This document shows positions 10,396-21,515 of a stretch of 64,000 bases of DNA, piece after piece. Every line of letters starts with the position of its first letter. Position 1 is the stretch's first letter. The stretch spans positions 52,281,554 to 52,345,553 of the forward strand of contig OX485803.1 of assembly GCA_950295325.1 (NCBI GenBank), read 5' to 3'. The stretch comes from Polytrichum commune (lineage: Eukaryota > Streptophyta > Polytrichopsida > Polytrichales > Polytrichaceae). The notes below the pieces were generated by a model. That model was not told where the DNA came from. It worked only from the letters and a program-made list of their open reading frames with translations, and searched no databases. The translations under genes were made by a program, and so were the position numbers.

Positions 10396-13300
10396 TAAGA
10401 AGATGATTGTGTGGATGACTTGTATTCAAACATTATCACAAAGCTCATATTGGGCCTCTTGGTCATTTAAGGATTAAGGTTTAACATTACCAAGACAGCC
10501 GAGAAACGGTAACACCTCTCACGGTGTCTACATAATTGGACACCTCTAATCACTTCAAAAACCCTCACCATGATTAGCACATACTTTGTGCACGACTTGA
10601 GACCAAAACTCATGCTTGCAAGTTGGTGGGGCGGGGCTTTTTGGATGAATATGTGTTTTTTGGAAGCATTTACATGCACCTACGATAGTGGAGCTTTGTC
10701 TCGAGTTTGTTAACCATCTTTTGACAACTTGATTTTCAATATCAAGCTAAGATCGAGGTTGTAAAAAAATAGAAGTCCAAATGTCTAGAAGTTCAAATTG
10801 GGGATTGAACCTTGAAATTGCTCCACAAAAAGGAGAAACCTAAAAAATCCAACATTTTAGGCACATGCAAGGGGTCAAGAATCTTTGTTTCCCTCTTGCA
10901 AGCTCAACCTCAGTTGTTTGACTCCTTCCATAGAAGATTGGCATAAAACATGCATAATGCCCCCTTCCCACTTGACTTTAGCTAAGCCTAAAAGTTGGTT
11001 CGAAAAACATGGCCTTCACACCATCAACACTATCTAGTCCCGAGCCTAGTTGGCAAATGATGTGGCATGGTTTAAAAGTGGAGGTCTTAAGCCTCAAGCA
11101 CCGACCCTTCCATCAGTACCTAGACATGAGGCAAGAATGTAGGACCTTTAAAAGTGTCGCCTCCTGCCCTTGTGATTGGTTGCTTTTAGTCTTAGCTATG
11201 AGGGCACGAGGAGATCCATTAACAAAAACCGATGATAGGATAGATGAGTAGTAAGGCATTTGGGGATGGGACAAAAACTAGCCAACTTTCATTGCTTGGT
11301 AGAAAAAACAATGAACGTGTGTGAAAACTACTTCACTAAAACTTACTCGAAATCCTCCGGATCAAGTTCTTGTGAGTTCATTGGAATAGCTGGATGCCTC
11401 TGCTGTAATCGAGAGAGCTTTACCCGGTTTTTAAGAAAGACTTTGGTTATTTGGTAAAGTCATGTGGGAAGGGGTAATAAGCTTCCCCAACCATTGTAAG
11501 GGTGTGATAAATATAGTAATATAAAGGCGACTTTGATGGGAATTACATTGTTTCAAAAATACGTAAAACGTGTGGAACTTCAAGTCTAGAAAGAGGGGGG
11601 AGGGAAAGGGAGGAAGAAGAAGATTCCAAAAAAGCTTCAAATTTTAATTTGGTTGACATTTTATTTGAGAATAAATTGCAATTTTGAGCATTAGATCCGA
11701 AACCGCTAGTCCTCGGGTGTTGCTTCATGTTCATGATTTTGTCGGCTTTGAATCTTTACCCATTGGATTGCCTCATCTCAACGGCAACTCCTTTTGACAA
11801 TGTTGGGGCTAATCTATTTGCTATATGCATATTCGGTTTCATAGTTATAATTTTCATGCTTGTAGTCATTCGGGTCCGGTCATGAATGAGCCTCACCCAA
11901 TCGCCCCAAGGGTGGACTCTTCATACCACATACGAACTAACATGAGTGTAATTAGGGGTATTAGTTGAGGCATTATTGCACATAATATACATAAGGGAGA
12001 GGTATTGTTTTTCTCTAGTGTGCACGGTTAAAACGACCATTAAGAATTTTAAAAGTAATTTTAGCTTTACCAGAGGGGGGGCCTAAAGGTTAGAATTGTT
12101 TTTGCTAGTTTCATCCAATTTATATCTTTGTCCACTATCATCATATGGTGATAGTTTCCAATGACTTGTATATGTAATAAGGGCCTATTATTTTATGATT
12201 TATATGTTTGTGTATGTAGTGGAGGCATTTATCACGTTAAATTGAAAAGAATACTATAAACACACAAGTCCATTTTTCCAGCCTATTGTTAGTACATATA
12301 TATTTGTTCTTCTCTATAGAATTCTCGTATATAAGGGGTTTTTATTTCACAGTCACCCATGCATGTCGTTTAGGTTTCCAATGAAGAGTCCACCCCTAGG
12401 TGTCACGTACCTCAATACATAAACAATTACAGCACAAAATACAATTGTGAACTTTCAATACATTATTTATGAAAACTTTCCCTTAACAAATACAATATGC
12501 TTTTATAAGCTCGAACCACCCGACCATAGGAGGGAGACAAAAGAAAAGATCCCCTCTCCTCCCCTTAGCTCTCTCTTATATCCCCAAAGAGACTCCTAGT
12601 CTTATCCTTATTTATCCATAACATCTAAGAGATACTCTTAGAAGTCTTAAGTCTTCACTCCTAGTCTTATCCATCTTTATCCATAGTATCTAATAAATAC
12701 TTTTAGAAGTCTCAAGTCTTATTCAACTTAGACCCAAGTTTCCTTATCTATATACAAATATCACTTCGCCGTATGATCTTTTCTTACCTCTGGCTTGATC
12801 ATAATCTTCCAGTTGGAATTTGTCTAATTCCAACTTTATTGATTCATTCATTCTTCCAGTTGGAAGTGTCTAGTTCCAACTTGATTTATCTATTCATTAT
12901 TGTCTAACTCCAATGAATAACATCCATCCGCTAGGAGTTGTCTAACTCTAACACAAAGATCTTCCAAAGGGAGACATCTAACTCCCAATTGGAGTTGTCC
13001 AACTCCAACGCAAAGATCGTCCATCATGATTTGTCTAACTCCCGTGCACAATATGTTCATGGGTTGTCTAGCCCATTTCTTCCTCTGGAGTTGTCGAACT
13101 TCAGTCCCCATCTGCTCACATGCTAAATACATCACAACATAACAAATTATAATTTGTTCTCCAATCCATCGATCAATAAATCTCTACCACTAGGGTATAT
13201 CACACCAGGCCAATCACACACTCGATCCGTGTGAATATGACTCTTCATTGTTGGTAGGTGCCACGGTTGTAATTCTTTTTAATACTATCGACTTATCATT

Positions 13301-13490
13301 ACAAAGAAATTAGAACAATCGTCCGATGTTTGGTGATACATCTTGACTTTAATGGTTTTAACCAAAAACTCTATGGTTTCAACCAATACACCATATCTAT
13401 ACATGCTAAGAGGCTCACCGACCTAGTGGTTCCAAATTAATTTTCAAACCTTACATGTTAAAAAAAATGAAAATCAACATTTTATATGGG
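10396..13490. other. Non-coding, decayed repeats
   Basis: No gene seen on either strand. A perfect 15-base inverted match (GGGTGGACTCTTCAT near 11910 and its complement near 12381) may be the remains of a small element. The 12800-13110 stretch carries degenerate tandem units, listed separately. Confidence 0.4.
12805..13115 (+). repeat. Degenerate tandem repeat of TGTCTAACTCC-type units
   Basis: About seven imperfect units contain variants of AGTTGGAATTGTCTAACTCC with spacing of roughly 40-60 bases. ORFs read through it in both directions only because the unit lacks stops; there is no sign of coding. Confidence 0.65.
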
Positions 13491-13493
13491 CTA

Positions 13494-13717
13494 GGGATTC
13501 GTGGTGTCTATGTAAACTCATATGTTAGCAAGGGAAAAAACACAATAAAGACATGGTTATTTTTTGATCAATTGACTCCATAAATGGCAATTAAAGACCC
13601 AAATTTTGTCTAGTGGACTCCATTCGGAATGAATCAATCCTCAACCTTGAAGGGGACTTGTTTCTTTAGAAATCCATCGTCCGCGATGGATGAGTTTACA
13701 TGGACGCCACAAACCCC
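13494..13717 (+). mobile_element. MITE family 2, copy A
   Basis: Terminal inverted repeats of about 28 bases: GGGATTCGTGGTGTCTATGT at the left end and the complement of GGGGTTTGTGGCGTCCATGT at the right, both running on into AAACTCAT. A related copy is at 55203-55445 and shares GAATGAATC, CCTCAAC and GACTTGTTT inside. No coding capacity. The copy ends only 15 bases before a family 1 MITE. Confidence 0.8.
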
Positions 13718-13732
13718 AAGCCCTCTATGTGA

Positions 13733-14230
13733 GGGCCACTTCACACAGAAGACAAGAGCCGTGACCTTGAAATTGTGAGAGCCCAAAACAAGTGTCCAAA
13801 GGCCGTCCCAAGGCACTTTTTAAATCATGTAGTGTGGTCACGAACTTTCAAGTGTAGTGTGAAGTCACATGTGACTAGACCCTCAACCAACTGCTATTTC
13901 AATATATTTCTATTCGTGCGGGGTCCTCACACATGACAAAATATAACAAATCAATGTTTTTGAGATTTCAGAGTGGCACAGTCTCTTGGTTTTGTGTTGA
14001 ACCTACCTCCAAGAGGTGGTTTTTGAGAACAGTCCAAGTGACCATGAAACATGATCCATTTGATGCCATGTAGGAATCCACGTACACTTTACATCCATCT
14101 TGCATTCACTTACTCCACTTGTCCCTCAAGCGTAGTGCAAAGCAAACTTGGACCGGCTCCGCCTTTTCAACCAATGAGAGTGCTTGAAGTACACTGGTCA
14201 CGGGCACTCAGTCTTGTTTGTGAAGTGACC
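13733..14230 (+). mobile_element. MITE family 1, near-complete copy
   Basis: Begins GGGCCACTTCACACA and ends GTGAAGTGACC, with the internal landmarks of the family in order (AGCCGTGACC, AAGGCCGTCCCA, CACATGACAAAATATA, AAGAGGTGGTTTTTGAGA, CATCCATCTTGCATTC). Flanking TTA is no longer visible, so the ends have mutated. Confidence 0.9.
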
Positions 14231-14283
14231 TTCATATTATACGAATAACTCTATAATGAATTCTACTTGCCATTCTCAACAAT

Positions 14284-14310
14284 GAAGAAGAAGAAGAAGA
14301 AGAAGAAGAA
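14284..14310 (+). repeat. (GAA)n microsatellite
   Basis: About nine perfect GAA units. Confidence 0.95.
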
Positions 14311-14552
14311 AAATCCAGTTGGAAGTCAGAAGTGACAGCTTCCAAGTTACCTATATAGCTTGTTGTAAAATAGAACAAATCGTGCTATTTCAATAGTGTC
14401 TTGGAATACATGATCACGGTAAAGGTTACGAAATTAGCAGACATGCTAATCGTTAGCAGTCCATTATGTGGAAAATTTGATAATCCAAATTAGTTGTGAC
14501 TCACCTTAATCTTATGGCATTTTTTATGTTGTTGCTTGTTGTTCCTAGTAAC

Positions 14553-14956
14553 GACCCATGCTAGATCACATCTTCATTTGGCTGGGTCTCGCCCCTCCCA
14601 CGTCTCCTTCACTGCCCGGTCTTCTTACCCGCACTTGTATGGGAACTCCTCCTCGTTGGGAACCAATGTGATAATACCCGGTCACTTAAGCCATCAAGCA
14701 TCCTGTCACTTAAGCCATCAAGTGCCCCATCACTTAAGCCATTAAGTTCCATTAGCATGTGAAGGAACTTCATCAATTAACTTGGGAATAATGAAACTGA
14801 TGTCAATTTGAATACTTGTAATTTTGACCGGGTATTGTCACATTGGTTCCCAACAAGGAGGAGTTCCCACGCAAGTGCGGGCAAGAAGACCAGGCAACGA
14901 AGGAGGCGTGGGAGGGGTGGGGCCTAGCCGAATGAAGATGTGATCTAGCCCAGGGC
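14553..14956. mobile_element. 404-bp foldback MITE with 9-bp target duplication (Mutator-type)
   Basis: Two arms of 132 bases (14553-14684 and 14825-14956) are near-perfect inverted repeats; both contain GCTAGATCACATCTTCATT in inverted orientation and run inward to CCGGTCA. The element is flanked on both sides by the 9-base direct repeat CCTAGTAAC (14544-14552 and 14957-14965). A 9-bp duplication with long inverted ends is the signature of Mutator-like elements. The loop carries three tandem units of CACTTAAGCCATCAAG. No coding capacity. Confidence 0.9.
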
Positions 14957-14962
14957 CCTAGT

Positions 14963-16733
14963 AACTACACTAAATAGTGTACTTAGTGTGACAAGTTCTA
15001 TTTGTGTTGCTCAGTCCGATTGTAAACCGTCCGTGTAGTGCCACCAACACTAAAATGTAACCTAAGAGCATCCACGCCATTATACATAATTTATAGTATT
15101 ATGTGTTTGGGGAGGTTGCCAATTTGGGTTGGATCACTCATCGTGAATCAAAGTCTACCAATAGTTGGGCATGCCCCGTCATGATGACAACTCAACCAAT
15201 TATATGCATCCACTTAATTTATGACATAGAGTAAAGTAGTGAAAAATAATATCTACTATCAAATAAGTTCCTTGGGGGGCCAAGAGGCACATCATATAGG
15301 CCATATATCTCGGGGAGTTCACTTGACATGTATATATGTATACACGTGCGTGACAAGGGTATTTATTCAAGGGGTATTTAATTATCCATCCTTAATTTTT
15401 TGCATCGTATTATTATATAATTTGCTAATTTATTGTTTTTTAAATGACCTATAATTAATTTTAAATTTGATGAAGCTCTAATTTTAAGCTAGGTATGTTC
15501 ATTATAATTATTTGGTTTTGCTCCAAAGGGTTTAAGAGCATTCAAAGTACCAAGTCACCAAAATCCAAGGCACAACAAGGTTTTACATTAAGAGTGTTCA
15601 TAAACAGTTTCAAACAACAAAATTAGCCCATGTTCCTCAATCAAGTTACACGCACAATTAAACACAATGGTACTGAGTGTAAAAAAAACAATTAAAACAC
15701 CAACAACAAAGCAAGCAAGCATAGGGTTCATGCAATAATGTAGAAGGGTATAGAGTTAATACTACAACATCATGCTTGAAGCAGACAGACACAAGACCAA
15801 CCAAAACTCCTCTAATTTATCTTGAGAAATTGTTTCTAGCATTTAAAAATACTAGCAAAATTGTTCATAGCAAATGAAAGATGTCATGTTCATCTTGCAA
15901 AATAATTCCTAGCTTTTAAGAACACTAGTATATAATCAACAAATAATGCATGCCTTTAATCCTAAACCCAGGAATCCGTCATCCGCCCTCATCAATCTTT
16001 CATCCCATTTTCTCAACTGAATCGACGTAGTTCTTCATCCAAAATCTTCCCGCCTCTGAACACAAAGGACACCCTATTTCAAAAAAAACCTAAGATCCTT
16101 AAATCCTATGGTATATTTTTACAAATATTTTACAAATATGCATTATTTGTATCAAGCCTATATTATTTATAATAAAAAATTTATCATACATACTCACCTA
16201 TATTACTTCTAAGAAAATTATAAGTTTTTCCTTTTGTGAATATAAATTACCCTATATTTTCCCGCACGTTGTTTTCTAATATTATCGCAGTGAACTCCCC
16301 GAGCCATATATGGTGGTGGGGGTTTGCTCCCATTGTACTTGCAACGGTATAGATTTCTAGCAAGCCAACCATTGATAAGTCTTGTTTCTTTAGCGATTTG
16401 TGTACCGGTACCTAAATACTCGGGATAGCGCCACCAAGTCCCTTTGTTGTGGCGATGCTCTAACATTGTTTGTCATTCCTTGTAAACAACTTTGGGCATT
16501 ATAGATTTTACAATCTTGCAACTGTTTTCACCTATTGAGTGATTTTAATCCATGTTTCTATCATCCATAACAATTCTTCATTTCCTAGATGTACGATACA
16601 AAATATACCAAACCAAAAGCGGACGAACTAATTTTTTTGCAACCTTGATCATAAGAAGTGTCATTAGAAAAAGTTACCGTGGTGGCATAAACTATCATAT
16701 CACATGATAGTAGATACACTATTTAGTGTAGTT
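14963..16733. mobile_element. AACTACAC-ended element, 1.77 kb copy
   Basis: A perfect 19-base inverted pair, AACTACACTAAATAGTGTA, lies at 14963-14981 and 16715-16733. The same AACTACAC start is shared with the shorter elements at 17465 and 36365. Inside, a second imperfect inverted pair (about 15300-15322 and 16285-16310, containing CTCGGGGAGTTCACT) suggests a nested element. No transposase recognised. The superfamily is not settled because no target duplication is visible. Confidence 0.6.
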
Positions 16734-17464
16734 GTCCAGCGTCTTACTCAATAAGGTAGATGTGCCTCGTTCAATGTATGATCTTAAACATACACCTAAT
16801 TTTAGAGAGGTGTATGATTGGGTGTGAATCTAAGAACGAACACAAAAAAGAATGGCGTTTGGAAGAGATTGGATTATACGTGTTCAAAATTTCTTAACCA
16901 TTCTAGACACAATGGTCAACGGAACTGGAGGAACTTATACGATCATTTGGTAACTCGTACAATATTCACTATGATGTTGAATAGGATATTCATACGAGCT
17001 CCAAATTTTATGAGGAAAGTGACAACAAGCACAATTTGGATTTGTCAAACAATTTGCATTAATTGCGTGTATCATATCTTAAAATAAGTAGGGTGCAAAG
17101 TGGGGAAAAATATATCTATTTAAGGCATGCTTACCTTACGTGCTAACTTTAGAGGCAGTATCCCACTTGTGGTTTTACTTGCTAAGGTAGAAGTGCCTAT
17201 TGTATACATTTTGAGCACTACAATCCTTTACCTAACTTTGACAAGTTATCCAATATCAACTTGGGTGAGCAGTCACATCGTGACCACAATGATAGTAAGA
17301 TCACATGAATCATTATCATATCTGGTTTTCATAGAAATATTCAAAGTGACAAACTTCATTTGACCCTTCTTAGTCACATAAACCCCCCAAAGTGGACAAT
17401 ATTGATCGTTGATATTTTATCTCCTTCAACCAATGACGCTCGTGTTCGATCTCTAGAATAATAC

Positions 17465-17794
17465 AACTACACGAAAAAGGATATTTAGTGTTTGATACAC
17501 TAAATACGAATGCATACACTAAATGTCGATAACCCTATGAAAGTAAGTAACATTAAATGTAAACTCAACCACTAAATATCAACTATGATTACATGTGGAA
17601 GTTACATGTTTGAATTTAGTGTTAGTAAGGATATGAAATCCATGTTTCACATGAAGGGAGGTGGCAGTAGGGAAGGTAGCGGCACATTTATGTCTAACAC
17701 TAATTGTCAAGGAATTGAAAACTAGTGTTGAGCAAGGCAAGGTGGTAACAACATTAGATATAATCAAACACTTAAAATCCTTTTTAGTGTAGTT
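17465..17794. mobile_element. AACTACAC-ended MITE, 330 bp
   Basis: Ends AACTACACGAAAAAGGAT and, inverted, AACTACACTAAAAAGGAT (17 of 18 match). It shares its interior with the copy at 36365-36675: AAAGTAAGT.ACATTAAATG, GGAAGTTACATGTTTGAAT, GGAGGTGGCAGTAGGGAAGG and ACATTTATGTCTAACACTAA. Confidence 0.9.
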
Positions 17795-18298
17795 TTTTTC
17801 TGTTGGAAAAACATATTGTCCACTTTGCAAGAGAACTAGGGGTTGGAATTGGGGTCACTAATAACGGAGTTGGGCGTTTCTACCTTATTGCCACAAAGTT
17901 GTTTAACCAATGACTCTATCACCCTTGGCAATCGAACAATATGGTCGAACAAGACTTTCATTTTGAACCTCCTATGTAGTAGCCACATTATAGGGGAATT
18001 CAAATTTCAAAGGGCCGGGGGTTTCCGCAACTTGGTAGCTTTTTTGCATCCTAGTGATTGGTGTGTGGTAAAAGACAAATGAAATTTCAAGCTACAGGGT
18101 AGCACTCTCATGGTCAAAGTCCGCTATATATACAAGGAGCTTCTATGTGGGCATTCACATGTTATGAATATAGTATATACTAAGATTCCATGACATGAAA
18201 GCGGGTCCAAACACAATACAAAATTTTAAATATAGTATGTTGACTTTGGAATAGTGACATGAGCAAATTTAGCTAATATTATACTTAAAGGGCACTTT

Positions 18299-18861
18299 AT
18301 GCACGGATCCAAAACCATGACCATCAAAAAAATCTGAGGGCCCTTGAAAATCATCCGGAGGTTGTACCATGGGGAAATAGAAATCCAATATGCAATTGAT
18401 AGGCTTGTGAGTTTAGTGTAAAATGAAAGTTAACCACATTAAGGGACCACAACATATTTTTTTATGGGCAATCCATAATAGGACGTAGTTTGGGATCTTG
18501 CCATGGTAAATTATAAGGACCCCAAACTAGTGTGGTTGGGGCCATTTCATATGAATTGGCGACAAACCTATACAAGGTCAAATGTTTATGTTGGATGGAT
18601 GAGAGGTATGCTCATATACAATAACTCACTCTCTCCTCTTTTTTTTTATGAGCTGAAACACATAATTCAATAGACCATGAACCACTATCCACTTGGTGCC
18701 ATGTAGGATGTCATATAGGTTCCTCTTTTATTCAATATTCTTTGGTCCCTCGGGCCCTCAACGTGTACTATAAAGTGAACTTGGTTTGTCTCGTGTTTCT
18801 TGTCCAATCACATAATTTGTATATCATGGGTCAAGGGCCATCCTCTATTGTGAAGTGGCCC
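18299..18861 (+). mobile_element. MITE family 1, highly diverged copy
   Basis: Starts GGGCACTTTATGCACG with ACCATGACCATC inside, and ends with TGGTCCCTCG, TGAACTTGG, CCAATCA and GTGAAGTGGCCC, in the order seen in intact copies. Much of the middle is unalignable by eye, so this is an old insertion. Confidence 0.65.
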
Positions 18862-18930
18862 TAAGGTGACAAACATAAGTTGTCAAGTGATCTGTGATAA
18901 CTTTGTAGGTGACCTATGTGTGTGCTTTCC

Positions 18931-18954
18931 AAATAAATAAATAAATAAATAAAT
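18931..18954 (+). repeat. (AAAT)n microsatellite
   Basis: Six AAAT-type units. Confidence 0.95.
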
Positions 18955-19109
18955 ATCCAAAGTCAGGCAATCCGCCATGAATTTGAGCATGTTGGCTCTA
19001 CCATACTCAAAAATCTTCTTGGTGCAAAGTGGGGTTTACTGCCTACCTCGTGGTGGGTGCGTTCTTGGCTTCCTACTTAGCTAGATAATTTATTCTGTCA
19101 AGTACATAG

Positions 19110-19800
19110 AAGTTTTCACAACGGGAATTGAACCGCCAACCACTCCATTCGGAAATGGGTACCTCTCCACTATCACCCGATAATTTAGGGTTATCTCAGA
19201 TGTCGTGCTTTCCACAATACCTAAAATAACTCTTGGAAGGAACCATCCTTGTTGCTAAATGACTCAAGTGAGGATTTAGAGAAACCTAGCTTTGTATGGT
19301 GTATGAGGATGGCTAATAAGTGGTGAGTGGCAAGTGTTTGAGGTTGAAGTTCTCCCATGCATTTGAAACCGAAGGGCACCAAATTAAACGCACTTCATGC
19401 AAAATCAAAATGCAAAAATCACAACCCTTCCTTACAGAAATCAATTTTTAACGACATCTTGTCAACATGCACCATAGAAGTTTTGAGAAGGTTCACTTGT
19501 AAAAATTATCATCATGAGTTTGGATGCAATTAATGTTTTTAGTAGTTATCCCTCATTTTTACATCTCCAAGACAACTATGAAAAGAGTACGATGCATGTG
19601 TGCTAATCAAGAAGGTCTTTCACATAATATTGCACGCATGATGGTTCATCCTACAAGTAACATCTTTCACGTACATTTTGTTTCCCCCCAACAACACAAT
19701 AGTTTGCACAGTCTGAGATGACCCTAAACTATCGGATGATAGTGGAGAGGTACCCAAACTAAAGGGTGTGGTTGGCGGTTCGATTCTCGACCGTGAAATC
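19110..19800. repeat. Inverted pair of 85-base units with a pol III B-box-like core
   Basis: The plus-strand unit at about 19717-19800 (TGAGATGACCCTAAACTATC, GATAGTGGAGAGGTACCC, TGGTTGGCGGTTCGATTCTC) recurs inverted at about 19113-19200. GGTTCGATTCTC resembles the internal B box of tRNA genes. This could be two small tRNA-related SINE fragments in opposite orientation or the ends of one 690-bp element. No convincing A box was found. Confidence 0.55.
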
Positions 19801-19823
19801 GTCTCTCTGCTTAAAGGAAACAA

Positions 19824-21011
19824 TGCAGGTGGTCAAAGGCCTCTTGTGTTCCAAAAAAGAAAAGAAAAAGTAAGAATGAGAAAAAAAGAAGACAAGAGTT
19901 TCCACATGATGACACCGATATTCATTCACGTGGAAGTCTATGGATTCAAACTATGGGACACAAAGAGGATATCGAGTCATTGTGTGTGAGGCATTTTCTC
20001 ACCAAACTCATAATGAATTCCACAATTAATTCGTCAATAGACATTAATGTTCAATATTTACCCTCACTTTGATGTGCAAAGGAAGATTTCTCCAGAGAGG
20101 TTCATCTAAAGAAGGGAAAATTCATGTTGTAGTAGTGTTAAAAACGAAATAGAAAAAAGAAAAGAGCGAAAAAGATCATTCAAGGGTTACAAATTTATTA
20201 CATTAAAAGAGTATGAATGCGTCCGTGAAATGACTATGTAGTGGTGAGTCATCCTAATTTTTTGAGTTTTCCGGTAGCTTTGTGAATATGACATTGTATG
20301 TCGAAGTTTAGCAACCCTTGTTGTTGATTGCACTATTCACATTCATTATAAATGTGCAATAGTGCACATCTTCGCTTACATTCAATTCCCCACGTCATCT
20401 TTTGTGATTCCCCAATCAACCACATAATGACATGTCACACACCTCGACGACAAAAAAAAATTGATTCATGGGAGTTTTTGTTTTTAGTGTACATCCTAAT
20501 TTGCTAACCACACACGTTTTTAGTTCCCAATTGCGAGCGTGTCAAGGGCATGCATGCATGCATGACGATACATATCCATGGGGACGAGCATTATTGGCTT
20601 TTGGGATATTTTGGGGAGGCCCACACAAGTATCTCCCTTTGACATTTCATAAGATTAACCCTAAAGTGGGCCAATTTCCGAGCTCCGAAGGCTTTACTAT
20701 TTACAAAGCCCTTGGCTCCTTCACATACCTATAAGTAGGCTTAGGTGAACTTAATTAGCGTCCTCTTATCCAAAGGGTCCATGCTACTCTATTTCCGCCG
20801 CCGTCATTGCCTTGCTTTGTCCCATTTGTCCGACATGTGGCCACCAAGTTCCACATTTGGCAACATTGCGTTTTCGTGATGCCTTCCACACTCCACTTTT
20901 CATCAACCCAAGGCAATGAGTGTCTATAAAAGGCCTCTTTATAACTTGTGCACTAAACACATAAATTAGTGTGGGGAGGCACCACACTAAATATTCCACT
21001 TACATGTATTA
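19824..21011. other. Non-coding stretch
   Basis: No gene, RNA or clear repeat recognised. A CATG-rich run (GCATGCATGCATGCATGA near 20550) is the only simple-sequence feature. Confidence 0.4.
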
Positions 21012-21512
21012 GGGTCACTTCACACACGAGCCACGAGCCGTGACCATGAGATCGTGAGAGCCCAAAAGAAAGTGTCCCAAGGCCGTCCCAAGACACCTCC
21101 AACATCATGTAGGGTGGTCACGGACCCTCAAGTGTGGTGTGAAGTCATATGTGACAGGGCCCTCAACCAAATGATATTTCAATGAATTTCTATTCATGCG
21201 GGTCCTCACACATGATAATATAGGAATAAATCAATGGTCATGAGCGTTTGGAGTGCAGTGGTCTCCTGGTTTTGTGTTAGGCCTACCTCCATGAGGTGGT
21301 TTTTGGAACTAGTCCGAGTGACCATGAAACATGATCTGTTAGATGTCATGTGGGAATCCATGTAGACTTTACATCCATCTTGCATTCATATACTCCGTTG
21401 GTCCCTCAAGCGTAGTGTGAAGCGAACTTGGACCGACCCCACCTTTTCCACCAATGAGAGTTGCTTGAAGGGTAATGGTCACGGGCTCGCAGTCTCGTGT
21501 GTGAAGTGGCCC
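21012..21512 (+). mobile_element. MITE family 1, reference copy (PIF/Harbinger type)
   Basis: 501 bp with inverted ends (GGGTCACTTCACACACGAG at the left; CTCGTGTGTGAAGTGGCCC at the right) and TTA on both sides (21009-21011 and 21513-21515). A TTA/TAA target and GG-starting inverted ends are typical of PIF/Harbinger (Tourist-like) MITEs. There is no coding capacity and no Harbinger transposase in the window. Confidence 0.92.
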
Positions 21513-21515
21513 TTA

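Noticed and set aside
12938-13126. ORFs through the tandem repeat read as a repeat protein
   Set aside because: Both strands are open because the repeat unit lacks stops; the pattern is not protein-like.
12350-13220. Possible LTR or retroelement body around the degenerate AGTTGG repeats
   Set aside because: No paired LTR, no pol motifs and no target duplication could be found.
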